Assembly: GCF_902167145.1 (NCBI RefSeq)
Contig: NC_050097.1
Span: 39,106,095 to 39,170,094, forward strand
From: Zea mays
Lineage: Eukaryota > Streptophyta > Magnoliopsida > Poales > Poaceae
DNA: 64,000 bases
Direction: 5' to 3'
Shown: positions 22,977 through 34,332 of the stretch, piece by piece
Layout of the letters: each line of letters begins with the position of its first letter
How positions within the stretch are numbered: the first letter of the stretch is position 1
Made by a program: the position numbers and the translations under genes
Notes under the pieces: generated by a model
Told to the model about the DNA's origin: nothing
What the model saw: only the letters and a program-made list of their open reading frames with translations
Databases searched by the model: none

Positions 22977-23754
22977 GATATTGACTGTCGTTTAAGATTA
23001 ATCTAACTTATTTTGAATTAATGCCTTGTTCAAAATAAGCTTTCCAAACAAACAGGCTATTGTAGTGAGACTAGTACAAATGTACAATGCTCGTGCGTAG
23101 CGACCATACATAAATATTCGATAAAATATTAGCACACAATGATTACATAAAAATAATTAATACTTACATTATTATCGACTTTAATATTTCATAAATTCTT
23201 ACCAACAAGCTATACGAATGTAAACTTCTGGAACGCCGCCTCATCTCCTTCGACTATTCTTGTCCCACTGCTTGCATAGGCGCATGGCGGCGGAGAGTCG
23301 CGGCAGCGGCTCGAGGCACTTTGTCGACGGGGGAAGGTAAAGGCGGCGCCATAAGTGGGGCATGATGGCGTCGACCGGTGAGTTGAAGGCCACCATGGTG
23401 GTGCAAAAAATATAGGTGAGGGAGGCGGAGACGGTGAAAGAGAGAAAAGTTAGGGCTTGATATACGACGTCCACAACGACAGAAACAACAAGGAGGAGGA
23501 AGCGCTCGTGGCTTGGTTGGTTTATCTGGTTGTTAGGAAAGGCGCGAGGGAGAACAAACAGCAAGGAGGAGGAAGCGCTCGTGGTGGTTGTATGAGTGAT
23601 TGCATGGTTGGTTACACATGTAAGAGGTAATACTTATCTTATCCGATTGACTTCTCTTAACCAGTTGTTAGGAAAGACGTGCCGAAGAAAATTCGCGTGT
23701 AACACATGACGCACGAAACTCATGGTTTAAAGGAAGGAGTAGAGAAGAGATTAG
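22977..23754. other. Intergenic DNA with a minus-strand Helitron-like 3' end
   Basis: At 23071-23105, read on the minus strand, the sequence GCTACGCACGAGCATTGTAC is followed closely by CTAG and T, as at plant Helitron 3' ends. A matching 5' end is not certain; a TCTCTTCTCTACTCC-like sequence on the minus strand near 23735-23750 is possible. A 22-bp direct repeat containing GGAGGAGGAAGCGCTCGTGG occurs at about 23490 and 23562. A 107-codon minus frame (23241-23564) has no domain and I do not call it. Confidence 0.3.
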
Positions 23755-24440
23755 TGTCGGGGACAAGATCCCATGTGTCCCAGGGGCCCATTGGTCAGCG
23801 AGGGCACTAGGAAGAGGCCTCTAGCAACCGAGGCCCATCAGTCAGTAGGAGGAGAAAGGAAACGTCTGTCCTGGAAGCACGCGCTCCCAGACAAACACCG
23901 AGGCACCGAGCTCGGGTTCGGGCATGGTGGAGTTGGATAGGGGCTGAGCGAACCGAAGGTAAACCACTCGAGTGGATCCTTCACTCGCCCGAGACTGACC
24001 CGACGTAAGTGACCGGTAGCATTAATTATGCCTAGCGTCGAGCCGTGGCAGAGGTGTCGAGCCGCCTCTCACTCATGACCTACGAGCCCCTCGGACTGCA
24101 GCGCACTCATGATCCTACAAACCCCTCGGACTGCAGCACATTTATGGCCCGTGCGCCCCAGCCTGCGACACACTCATGAGCTATAAGGGGTAGGCCTGAG
24201 TGTGCAGGCCACTTGTAGAGCAGAACGAGACAGGTCGTACCGAGACCTAGGCTATGAAGGCTAGGGGTCGGCGTAGCTTGAATAATGGTGTCTAGGCCAC
24301 ATGCTGCCCATGCCGTCCTCCATAAAGAATACGAGACGACCATTAAGGTAAAATCCTGCAAGGGAGGAAAGAGCTTCGGAATCGGATCCCATTGGCCATG
24401 AGGTCGCAAAGTCGGACTAGTGGGTAAAGTGTATAGCTCT
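23755..24440 (+). repeat. Possible degraded gypsy-type LTR fragment
   Basis: Starts TGTCGGGGACAAGATCCC, resembling the TGTCGGGGACCATAATTAGG start of the gypsy LTRs further right, and is GC-rich compared with its surroundings. No partner LTR, clear 3' end or target duplication is visible. Confidence 0.3.
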
Positions 24441-25219
24441 GCGTAGAGTCAAAATCTATTCGAATAGTCCATGTCCACTGGTATGGACGAGTTTGGTATG
24501 GTATGACAATTAGTATTTTGTTTTTTTAAAGGGATGTGAAAATGTTTGCATGTTTTGGAAAGAAAAATTATGCCACGGGAGAGGAAAGCTCAGTGGCGGT
24601 TGAGTAAAGGAATATGCTCCTCTCCTCTATTCTAGGAAATACCAGAACAATGCCTCTTCTCTCATAAAAAAGAGTGACTTATAACTCCACTAAATACGAG
24701 CATGTACATTATTGGTCTCTCTTTTATGGGATAGAATGGGCTTGTAAAATACGAAAGTATTCACATGTTGCTTTACATGTTTTCTGTGGCTGAAGACTTC
24801 ATTACTACTTTGTTCGATAACAAGAGGGCTACGTCTGCACCCAGTCTGCTTGTGGCTAGGGCTGGTTCTCACTCCACTTTTCCTTAACTCCTCTAAGCTT
24901 TGCTTTCGGTATTGTAATAATTATTGTAAAAGACTATGTTCCATCTAATGAAATAGATGTGGTTACTAGCCTCCTGGTACTAGTCTATACTATATTAAAG
25001 AACCAGTTTCAACGGTCGTTTCGCATCATTTTTTTACAAATAACCCCTCACATCTATTTCAAATTAACTCGTTGCACACCCGTCTGCTCCGCGCAACCAA
25101 CCTCTATGTCCCAAAACACACGGTCTGATGGAAGAAGGGCAGGAGACACTGGGTGAAGCTGTCTAACCAGTAGAACACCATGATCAGGTGTTTTTAATAT
25201 TAAATATAAATTGTTCATA
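24441..25219. other. AT-rich intergenic sequence with a Helitron-like 5' end
   Basis: TCTATACTATATTAAAGAAC at 24984 closely fits the 5' consensus of plant Helitrons, but it is preceded by G, not A, and no matching 3' end was found before element A. Otherwise no gene seen. Confidence 0.35.
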
Positions 25220-25224
25220 TTTAT

Positions 25225-27135
25225 TGTCGGGGACCATAATTAGGGGTACCCTCAAGACGCCTAATTCTCAGCTGGTAACCCCCATCAGCATAAAGCTGCA
25301 AAGGCCTGATGGGCACGATTAAGTCAGGGATCAGTCCACACGAGTGACTCGATCGCGCTTCACCCGAGCCTAGCCTCGGCCGAAGGCAGCCGACCTCGAG
25401 AGACTTCCGTCTCGCCCGAGGCCCCCCTTTTTATGGCAGACACATCACCGGCTTGCCCAAGGCCTTGGCTTCGCTCAGAAGCAACCTTGACTAAATCACC
25501 ACACCGACTGACCAAATTGCAGGGGCATTTAACGCAAAGGTGGCCTGACACCTCTATCCTGACACGCGCCCCCGGCAGAGCCGAGGTGACCGCCGTCACT
25601 CCACCGCTCCACTGGCCAGTCTGACAGAAGGACAGCGCCGCCTGCGCCACTCCGACTGCAGTGCCACTCGACAGAGTGAGTCTGACAGGCAATTAGGCCT
25701 TGCCAAAGGCGCCACGGCGAACTCCGCTCCGCCCGACCCCAGGGCTCGGACTCGGGCTAGGACCCGGAAGACGGCGAACTCCGCTCCGCCCGACCCCAGG
25801 GCTCGGACTCGGGCTAAGACCCGGAAGACGGCGAACTCCGCTCCGCCCGACCCCAGGGCTCGGACTCGGGCTAAGACCCGGAAGACGGCGAACTCCGCTC
25901 CGCCCGACCCCAGGGCTCGGACTCGGGCTAAGACCCGGAAGACGGCGAACTCCGCTCCGCCCGACCCCAGGGCTCGGACTCGGGCTAAGACCCGGAAGAC
26001 GGCGAACTCCGCTCCGCCCGACCCCAGGGCTCGGACTCGGGCTAAGACCCGGAAGACGGCGAACTCCGCTCCGCCCGACCCCAGGGCTCGGACTCGGGCT
26101 AAGACCCGGAAGACGGCGAACTCCGCTCCGCCCGACCCCAGGGCTCGGACTCGGGCTAAGACCCGGAAGACGGCGAACTCCGCTCCGCCCGACCCCAGGG
26201 CTCGGACTCGGGCTAAGACCCGGAAGACGGCGAACTCCGCTCCGCCCGACCCCAGGGCTCGGACTCAGGCTAAGACCCGGAAGACGACGAAACTCCGCCT
26301 CGCCCGACCCCAGGGCTCGGACTCCGCCCTGGCCTCAGCCGGACGACTTCCGCCTCGCCCGACCCCCTGGCTCGGGCTCGGCCATGGCAACTGAAGGCAA
26401 GACTCAACCTCGGCTTCGGAGGAAACCCCACGTCGCCCTGCCTAGAGCACAGACCGCCACGTCAACAGGAAACGTCATCATCGCCCTACCCCGAATCGAC
26501 TCGGGTCACGGAGAACAAGACCGGCGTCTCGTCCGGCCAGCTCCGCCAGAGGGGCAATGATGGCGCTCCACGAGCTCTATGACGACGGCGGCCCCCAGCT
26601 CTCTTACGGCAGCAGGACAACGTCAGCAGGGACTCGACCGCTCCAACAGCTGTCCCTCCATCAGGCTCCGCCGCACCACCGATAGCCACGACATCACGCC
26701 AGCAGGATGCCCAGATCTCTCCGGCTGCCACATCGGCATGTACCTAGGGCACTAGCTCTCCCTCCGCTAGACACGTAGCACTCTGCTACATCCCCATTGT
26801 ACACCTGGGTCCTCTCCTTACGACTATAAAAGGAAGGACCAGGGCCTTCTCAGAGAAGGTTGGCCGCGCGGGACCGAGGACGGGACAGGCGCCCTCTTGG
26901 GGCCGCTCGCTTCCCTCACCCGCGTGGACGCTTGTAACCCCCCTACTGCAAGCGCACCTGACCTGGGCGCGGGACGAACACGAAGGCCGCGGGACTTCCA
27001 CCTCTCTCACGCTCGGCTCCGGCCGCCTCGCCTCTCCCCCCTCCGCGCTCGCCCACGCGCTCGACCCATCTGGGCTGGGGCACGCAGCACACTCACTCGT
27101 CGGCTTAGGGACCCCCCTGTCTCGAAACGCCGACA
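25225..27135 (+). repeat. 5' LTR of gypsy element A
   Basis: 1911 bp, TGTCGGGG...GCCGACA. Contains an array of ten 57-bp units (about 25713-26282) and a TATA box (TATAAAAG at 26825-26832), which should set the RNA start near 26855. Long open frames in the array come from 57 being a multiple of three. Confidence 0.93.
25713..26282. repeat. 57-bp tandem array in the LTR (10 units)
   Basis: Each unit begins GACGGCGAACTCCGCTCCGC and contains CCCAGGGCTCGG and GGGCTAAGACCCGGAA. The same array has ten units in the other LTR of A (about 36260-36829) but six in each LTR of B. It lies upstream of the TATA box, in the U3 region. A more diverged extra unit follows the last perfect one. Confidence 0.95.
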
Positions 27136-27137
27136 GT

Positions 27138-27155
27138 TGGCGCGCCAGGTAGGGG
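27138..27155 (+). promoter_or_regulatory. Primer-binding site of element A
   Basis: TGGCGCGCCAGGTAGGGG lies three bases after the 5' LTR. The position and the leading TGG (complement of a tRNA CCA end) fit a tRNA primer site. Element B has the identical sequence at 43165-43182. The tRNA is not identified here. Confidence 0.8.
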
Positions 27156-27195
27156 CCTGCTGCGTGCTGACGAATAGCTCCCCGTCAAGCTCCAG

Positions 27196-30100
27196 ATGGG
27201 CAGTCTCCAGCAACCTCTCCGGCCCGGGACGGTGCTTCGTTTCGGGGCTCTCGAGTTCATGTCCTTCGACGGCAGCTACGACATGATACTTCTTCCACCG
27301 CCGTGCGACCACGACAATGGCGGCCGACAACCCGCCCGCCGGCGGCGGAATCGACGACGTCTACCCCGCGTGGTGGAAAAGCAACATTCGGGCTCGCTCC
27401 GTTCTCTCCCCCGCCAACGGAGGAGGAGGCGGGGCCGTCAAGGCCAGACGGGAGGCCGCGCTTCGCCGGCCGTCGAGCGAATCGACGCCCCCGACGCCCC
27501 GACGGAAGGCACGCCGGACATCGACCTCGCGTTCAAGACGGAGGCAAGCGCCGTCCCCCCGCGGCACGACGACCTCGAGCAAGAAGACGACGCCGGCGCG
27601 CTCGCGGAAAGCCTGCAGGACGTCGCCCTCGAACCAGAGATGACGGCGCAACCAGTCCCCGATGTGACTACGTCGCTCCTCGTCGACCAAAAGGTAACGA
27701 CTAACTCCCATCTTGCGTCATTTCGACTCGGCCTCCACCCACCAAACGACCTCGATTTGGCGGGCGCTCTCATTGAGGCGAGTGCAACCCCACTGAGGTT
27801 CTGTATGCGATCGCCTTGGGACCGACTGACGGACGTCTCGACCTACGGGCCCTCTGGGTCCGAGGAAGATGACGATCCCAGCATCGGTTGGGATTTCTCC
27901 GGACTTGGCAACCCCAGTGCCGTGCGGGACTTCATGGCCGCATGTGACTACTGTCTGTCCGACTGTTCCGATGCAAGCCGCAGCCTTGGCGACGAGAGCT
28001 GCGGCCCAAGCCGCGAATGTTTCCACATCGAGCTAGGGAATCCCACCGAAGGCAACCATCTTGGCATGCCGGAGGATGGTGATCTCCCTAGGCCGGTGCC
28101 TCGCGCCGACATCCCACGGGAGCTAGCTGTGGTCCCCGCTCCGGCGGGGGGCTACGACCCACAACTCGAGCAAGTCCGCGAGGCGCAGGCCAGGCTCAAC
28201 GAGGGAACGGGAGCGCTTGAGCCGATCCGTCGGGACGTCGGACAGGCATGGGTGGGCCAACCCCTGGCCGGAGAAATACGTCATCTACCCCAAGGTCTCC
28301 AGCACCGCGTCGCCAACGACGTCAGGATCAGGCCGCCGCCCGCATCCGGCGGGGTCGGTCAGAACCTGGCAACCGCAGCAATGCTCATCCGCGCGATGCC
28401 GGAGCCGTCAACCACCGAGGGTCGGCGGATCCAGGGAGAACTCAAGAATCTCCTGGAAGGCGCCGCGGCCCGGCGGGCCGAGAGCACTGCATCCCGAAGG
28501 CAAGGATATCCCTCGGAACCTCATGCCGCGACTTCCCGATTCATGCGGGAAGCCTCGGTCTACACCGGGCGCACGCGCAACACCGCGCCTGCGGCCCCGG
28601 GCCACCTCGGCAACGAGCACCATCGACGCGACCGTCGGGCTCACCTCGACGAAAGGGTGCGCCGAGGCTATCACCCCAGGCGTGGGGGACGTTACGACAG
28701 CGGGGAGGATCGGAGTCCTTCGCCCGAACCACCCGGTCCGCAGGCTTTCAGTCGGGCCATCCGACGGGCGCCATTCCCGACCCGGTTCCGACCCCCGACT
28801 ACTATCGTAAAATACTCGGGGGAAACGAGACCGGAGCTGTGGCTCGCGGACTACCGCCTTGCCTGCCAACTGGGTGGAACGGACGACGACAACCTCATCA
28901 TCCGCAACCTTCCCCTGTTCCTCTCCGACACTGCTCGTGCCTGGTTGGAGCACCTGCCTCCGGGGCAGATTTCCAACTGGGACGACTTGGTCCAAGCCTT
29001 CGCTGGCAATTTCCAGGGCACATACGTGCGCCCCGGGAATTCCTGGGACCTTCGAAGCTGCCGGCAACAGCCGGGGGAGTCGCTCCGGGACTACATCCGG
29101 CGATTCTCGAAGCAGCGCACCGAGCTGCCCAACATCACCGACTCGGATGTCATCGGCGCGTTCCTCGCCGGCACCACTTGCCGCGACCTGGTGAGCAAGC
29201 TGGGTCGCAAAACCCCCACCAGGGCGAGCGAGCTGATGGACATCGCCACCAAGTTCGCCTCCGGCCAGGAGGCGGTCGAGGCTATCTTCCGAAAGGACAA
29301 GCAGCCCCAGGGCCGCCCGTCGGAAGAAGCTCCCGAGACGTCTGCTCCGCGCGGCGCCAAGAAGAAAGGCAAGAAGAAGTCGCAATCGAAACGCGACGCC
29401 GCAGACGCGGACCTTGTCGCCGCCGCCGAGTATAAGAACCCTCGGAAGCCCCCCGGAGGTGCAAACCTCTTCGACAAGATGCTCAAGGAGCCGTGCCCCT
29501 ACCATCGGGGGCCCGTCAAGCACACCCTCGAGGAGTGTGTTATGCTTCGGCGTCATTTCCACAGGGCCGGGCCACCCGCCGAGGGTGGCAGGGCCCGCGA
29601 CGACGACAAGACCGAAGATCACCAAGCAGGAGAATTCCCCGAGGTCCGCGACTGCTTCATGATCTACGGAGGGCATGCGGCGAATGCCTCGGCTCGGCAC
29701 CGCAAGCAAGAGCGCCGGGAGGTCTGCTCGGTGAAGGTGGCGGCGCCAGTCTACCTAGACTGGTCCGACAAGCCCATCACTTTCGACCGAGCCGACCACC
29801 CCGACCATGTGCCGAGCCCGGGGAAATACCCGCTCGTCGTCGACCCCGTTGTCGGCGATGTCAGGCTCACCAAGGTCCTGATGGACGGGGGCAGCTGCCT
29901 CAACATCATCTACGCCGAGACCCTCAAGCTCCTGCGCGTCGATCCGTCCACCGTCCGAGCAGGCGCTGCGCCCTTCCACGGGATCATCCCTGGGAAGCGC
30001 GTCCAGCCCCTCGGGCGACTCGACCTCCCAGTCTGCTTCGGGACACCCTCCAACTTCCGAAGGGAGACCCTGACGTTCGAAGTGGTCGGGTTCCGAGGAA

Positions 30101-30444
30101 CCTACCACGCCGTGTTAGGGAGGCCATGCTACGCGAAGTTCGTGGCCGTCCCCAACTACACCTACCTGAAGCTCAAGATGCCGGGCCCCAACGGGGTCAT
30201 CACCGTCGGCCCCACGTACAAACACGCGTTCGAATGCGACGTGGAGTGCGTGGAGTACGCCGAGGCCCTCGCCGAGTCCGAGGCCCTCATCGCCGACCCG
30301 GAGAACCTCTCCAAGGAGGTCCCAGACGTGAAGCGCCATGCCGGCAGCTTCGAGCCAGCGGAGACGGTCAAGGCCGTCCCCCTCGGCCCCAGTGGCGACA
30401 CCACCGAGCAGATCCGAATCGGTCCCGGGCTCGACCCCAAATAG
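27196..30444 (+). CDS. Gypsy gag-protease polyprotein (element A), intact
   Basis: 1082 residues starting MGSLQQPLRPGTVLRFG. The N-terminal 500 residues are variable and Arg/Pro-rich. The retrotransposon gag (capsid) domain covers about residues 520-700 (YSGETRPELWLADYRLA, WLEHLPPGQISNWDDLVQAF, RQQPGESLRDYIRRFSKQ). A Cys-His cluster (CPYHRGPVKHTLEEC) lies near residue 768 in place of a classic zinc knuckle. The retropepsin-like protease (KVLMDGGSCLNIIYAETLKL) is near residue 890. The frame ends at a TAG (30442-30444) that is directly followed, in the same frame, by the start of the pol region. The capsid would form the particle and the protease would process it; with pol gone, the protein could package only RNAs whose pol comes from elsewhere. 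Confidence 0.9.
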   Translation: MGSLQQPLRPGTVLRFGALEFMSFDGSYDMILLPPPCDHDNGGRQPARRRRNRRRLPRVVEKQHSGSLRSLPRQRRRRRGRQGQTGGRASPAVERIDAPDAPTEGTPDIDLAFKTEASAVPPRHDDLEQEDDAGALAESLQDVALEPEMTAQPVPDVTTSLLVDQKVTTNSHLASFRLGLHPPNDLDLAGALIEASATPLRFCMRSPWDRLTDVSTYGPSGSEEDDDPSIGWDFSGLGNPSAVRDFMAACDYCLSDCSDASRSLGDESCGPSRECFHIELGNPTEGNHLGMPEDGDLPRPVPRADIPRELAVVPAPAGGYDPQLEQVREAQARLNEGTGALEPIRRDVGQAWVGQPLAGEIRHLPQGLQHRVANDVRIRPPPASGGVGQNLATAAMLIRAMPEPSTTEGRRIQGELKNLLEGAAARRAESTASRRQGYPSEPHAATSRFMREASVYTGRTRNTAPAAPGHLGNEHHRRDRRAHLDERVRRGYHPRRGGRYDSGEDRSPSPEPPGPQAFSRAIRRAPFPTRFRPPTTIVKYSGETRPELWLADYRLACQLGGTDDDNLIIRNLPLFLSDTARAWLEHLPPGQISNWDDLVQAFAGNFQGTYVRPGNSWDLRSCRQQPGESLRDYIRRFSKQRTELPNITDSDVIGAFLAGTTCRDLVSKLGRKTPTRASELMDIATKFASGQEAVEAIFRKDKQPQGRPSEEAPETSAPRGAKKKGKKKSQSKRDAADADLVAAAEYKNPRKPPGGANLFDKMLKEPCPYHRGPVKHTLEECVMLRRHFHRAGPPAEGGRARDDDKTEDHQAGEFPEVRDCFMIYGGHAANASARHRKQERREVCSVKVAAPVYLDWSDKPITFDRADHPDHVPSPGKYPLVVDPVVGDVRLTKVLMDGGSCLNIIYAETLKLLRVDPSTVRAGAAPFHGIIPGKRVQPLGRLDLPVCFGTPSNFRRETLTFEVVGFRGTYHAVLGRPCYAKFVAVPNYTYLKLKMPGPNGVITVGPTYKHAFECDVECVEYAEALAESEALIADPENLSKEVPDVKRHAGSFEPAETVKAVPLGPSGDTTEQIRIGPGLDPK

Positions 30445-30600
30445 GAAGCAGTGCTCGTCGACTTCCTCCGCGCAAAACGCCGACGTCTTTGCGTGGAGTC
30501 CCTCGGACACGCCCGACATACCGAGGGATGCCGCCGAACACTCGCTGGATATTTGGGCCGGGGCCCGACTCGTCAGGCAGCCTCTGCGCCTTGATCATCA
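30445..30600 (+). pseudogene. Remnant of the pol start (element A)
   Basis: After the TAG the pol N-terminus is recognisable (VLVDFL, DVFAWSPSD.P.IPR, HSLDI.AGAR.VRQPLR). An extra A near 30477 shifts the frame relative to element B, and at about 30590 the sequence switches to post-pol non-coding sequence. RT, RNase H and integrase are absent. Confidence 0.85.
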
Positions 30601-31040
30601 AGGAAGGGTCGGCCTCGCCATAGCGGGGCCCGACCCTCCCTCGGGGGCTAAAAAGGGGGAACCCCTCTGCGTCGAGATCGAACCCCTCGGCGTCGAGATC
30701 TTTTTAATCAAAAAAAAAGAGGGGGAGCCTCTTGCGTCCTCCCAGCTACGTTCTCCTGGCTATGTTAGAAGCCGGGTCTCGAGGAGCGAACGCGGGTTCA
30801 TGAAAATGGCAAGGCCGATTGAGCCGAGGAACTCCCGTACCTCCGGGTTAGGGATACCTCACTCATCACCTGCCGCGGAGAATGGCCCAACTCGAGAAGC
30901 CACTCTATTATCGACGAGCTAGGACGAACACGCAGACGGAAAGAGAGGAGAGTACGACTCCATGCAAGAAAGACAAAAGTGTTCAGGCCTCAGCGGCCGT
31001 GGTAAGACACACGTTCAACAAGAAACTGTTCAAACGAGAA

Positions 31041-34000
31041 TCAGGTGCCGCCTTGGGAAGGAGCCGCGCCTTCAACTACACCCCCGCCATCGGTGAGATC
31101 CATCTCGGCCTCCGGTGACGTCGCAGGAGGAAGGACCTCCGCCTCAAAGGTGGTCGCCAGCACCGCGCTTGGGCCAGCGGCAACCGCGTCAAGCCGCTGC
31201 ACCTCCGCCAAAGCAGCATCGTCTTCGTCAGGAAGGCAGTACCCCTCACTAACCCGCTCCAGATCCACAACGTAGTGAGAGGCGAGCACGGCGAAGGCCC
31301 GCCTGACGCCGTGGTGTAGCGCTTCGCGGACTCTGCCACGGGCGTGACCACTCAAGGCCCGAAGGCGACTCTGAGGGGAGCTTCCTGAAGGGACGTCATC
31401 AGAGCCGAGGGCACGGTAAAAGTCCGAGACGGCCTCGGACATGACCGCGAGGTCCGCCTCCCTCTGCTCAGCGGCTCCGGCAAGCGCCTCAGCAAGCGCC
31501 TTGGCGGACTCATCAAGGGCGGACTCAAGCTCTGCAAATAGCCAGGAGAGATACCTCAAGTACAAGCAAGGGAAACGGACAAGAAAAAGAACTAGGGAGG
31601 ACCGAGACGTACTCCCGGCTCGGGCACGATGCTCCGAGGCCGCGACTTGGGTTGCAGCTAAGTCGGCCGCAAGGGTCTCGGCTCGGCTTTCGGCCTCGGC
31701 AGCCCGGTCTTGAAGCCGGTTCCATTCCTCGACGACCCGGACGAGCTCCGATCGCTGCTGTTGCGCCTCCGCACGCGCCGCTGCCGCCTCGGCTCTCAGG
31801 TCGGCGCATAACAGCTGGAGATCCGCCACCTTGGCATCTTGCTGAGAAAGGCGCGTGGTAGCCCCGGCAAGCGAAGACCTCAGGGATCGCAGTGAGCCCC
31901 AGACATCAACCTCACGGCGGATGAATGACGACTTAGCGGCGCTCCGGTCCGTCAGATCCTGGGAAAAGGAAACAGGGTGTCACAGCGAGTATCATACAGA
32001 AGGAAGAAAGGGACGCCCGAAACCGCTACCTGGAGGATTTTGGGGACGTCTCTGCAGAAGACCTCCAGCGACGCCCGGAGCGACCCCATCGTCGTCTCTG
32101 CGCACTCGCGGAGCTCACCCCAGGACTGGTCCTCCTGCTCATCATCAAGAGCGAAGACAGGGTCCGAGGCCTCGCGGGTCCGGAATCGGAGCAACGGGCG
32201 CCGGGCCTCGGGGCTCCGCCGCACGGCGATGAGGCTGTCGCCCGGCGGGACAGGTTGCGCGACCGCGCCCACCTCTTCTGAGGTCTTGGGCACCGACGCA
32301 TCAGTCATCCCGGCACTGGCGGCGGCTGGGCACCCTTCGACAAGGACGGCGGCAGCCTCGACGGTGGCGGGCGCCGGCATGACCGGCCCGACAGGCGAGC
32401 TCAGAGCCGTGTGGGCGTCAGCCGCCTCCTCAACCACGATCGCCGCTCCGGCTGAAGAGCCGGCCTCGGGAGCCCGCTCCTCCGAGATTAGCGACGCTCG
32501 AACCCCCGATGTCGGGGTGCCCCGCGAGAGGGTCGGCTGAGTGGCGCTGGCCGCACAGCTCGGCGCCGTCTTGAGGGCCTTCCGGGGTGCCAGGTCGGTC
32601 TGGCCGTGACTTCGCTTGCTGGATAGAAAAGGAAGGGGATCACAACCAAAACATACGAATGGAAGGCCAAGACGAAGACATTTCGAGGTACTCACCCACT
32701 CCGGGCCATGATCCACCGCGCCTGGGGAGAGCCTTCTTGGATCCCAGCTCTCGAAACGGCCACCGAGGTCCGCTTCGCCGGCGCTTGGGGCGCCTGGGAA
32801 ACAGGTTCCTCGGGCACGGCAGCGACGACCTGAGGGTCACTCCCGGCCACCCCCAGCACAAGCGGCGGCCTCTGGGGAACAGACGCCTTGGTCTGGACCC
32901 CCGGAACTACTTCAGCTCCTCCGGCGGAGGGGTTAGGTGGCCTCTCGGTTCGCCCCCGCGCCTCGGGTCGGGAGCCCGACGCCCCGGCTTCGGGGGCTGA
33001 CGGAGTCGGTTCGCTCGGGGGCTGGACCGACGGCTCTGGGCCACACCCCAGGCCGAGGCTGAGGCCAAGACGGGCGGCCACATCATCATCATCATCATCA
33101 TCGTCGTCGTCATCGTCGTCGGGCGTCTCCGGCGACGGCTCCCTCGGGAGTCCGTCCCTCTCCTGCTGGCGGCGGCGCTTCTCTAAGGCGTCCCGAGCCC
33201 GCCTCCGCTCGCGGGCCCGGGCCTTCTCCGCGTCCTTCTTTTTCTTCTTCTCCTCCGCGGCAACCCGCCGCGCTGCACGGTCCACCGCGTCCTCCGGAAC
33301 CCGTGGCAGGGAGGGTTTGTGACACCCCACATCCTAAAAGGAGGGGAGAAAGGAACCCGATCATAAGGACCTGGAGCAACCAGACATACGAAGAAAGGAG
33401 GAGCGGACGCTCACCAAAGTCACGCACCCCTGATCGGGGCGCATCCGAAGCTGGGAGTATGCGTGGGGGTCCGGCTTCCCCATCGCGGCCGACACCCGCC
33501 ATTGGAGGGCGTCGGAAGAAAGAGGATCCGGGGACATCCGTGAGCCCTCCCAGTCGGCTCCCGGGGTCATCTCCCAGAGCGACAGCCGCCGCTCCGCCAA
33601 TGGGAGCACCCTCCGACGGTGAATGGCGGCGATCACTCCCGCAGCAGTAAGTCCCCCCTCCCGCAACTCCTTCAGGGCCTGGAGAAGGGGCTCGAGATTT
33701 TTTTGCCTCTCGTGCGGGGTCCCGTGGCGCCAGGCGTCGGTGGCAGCTGTAACTACTCGCTGGGAAAACGGTGGGAGCAACTCACCGTCGTTCCGGAGGT
33801 AGAACCACCGGCGCTGCCACCCCTTGTTCGAAGACGCGAGGATGGCAGGAATGTACTGCAACGCCCGCGACTGCCTCAACAAGAGAATGCAGCCGCCGGC
33901 CCGCACCGCTGCGCGGATCCTCCTCTCCCCCGTCGACAAGGCGAAAGGCTCGGCGAAGAAGAAGTAAGTCCACAAATCCCAATGGGGAGCAATCCCCAAG

Positions 34001-34332
34001 TACCCTTCGCATAGCGCTACGAAAATAGCGGCCTGCGAGATGGAGTTGGGGGAGAGGTTGTGCAACTCCACCCCGTAGTGGAACAAGATGGCCCGCATAA
34101 AGCGGCCCGCCGGCGCACCAAATCCCCGCTCATGGAAGGAGACGAAGCTCACAACATACCCCGGCGGTGGGGACGGAGCGGCTCCGCCCACGGGAGGAAT
34201 CCACTCTGGCCGCTGCTTGTCGGTGAGGGGGCGGAGCAGACCTTCGCCGACCAGCTCCTCCAGATCGCTCGCCGTCACCGTGGAGAAGGGCCACGGATCG
34301 CGCGGGGGGATTATGGTCACTCGGTCCGCCAT
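31041..34332 (-). CDS. Spliced antisense gene of gypsy element A ('putative gypsy-type transposon' domain)
   Basis: Five exons on the minus strand: 34332-33415, 33333-32696, 32618-32030, 31958-31613 and 31531-31041. All introns are short GT-AG (81, 77, 71 and 81 bp) with pyrimidine-rich acceptors; exon phases 0, 2, 0, 1 fit and total 2982 bp, about 993 residues without a stop. Exon 1 starts MADRVTIIPPRDPWPF and contains the plant domain known as 'putative gypsy type transposon' (Pfam PF04195-like: GFGAPAGRFMRAILFHYGVE, LCEGYLGIAPHWDLWTYFF). Exon 2 has a Lys/Arg-rich helix and a run of 13 Asp. Exon 3 is Ala/Pro-rich. Exons 4 and 5 form a long coiled coil and a conserved end (HHGVRRAFAVLASHYVVD, CLPDEDDAALAEVQ). 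Similar antisense frames are known in Tat-lineage gypsy elements such as Grande. Function is unknown. Confidence 0.85.

Noticed and set aside
25713..26282. Regular repeats resembling a CRISPR array
   Set aside because: Direct tandem units without unique spacers, inside a retrotransposon LTR of a plant genome.
25700..26560. 286-codon open frame of RRTPLRPTPGLGLGL repeats
   Set aside because: It is the 57-bp LTR array (57 = 19 codons) read through; similar frames exist on both strands and in every LTR.
28248..29709. Long alternative frames over element A gag (395 codons plus, 433 codons minus)
   Set aside because: GC-rich shadow frames; only the frame with capsid and protease motifs is real. 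The equivalents in B were rejected for the same reason.
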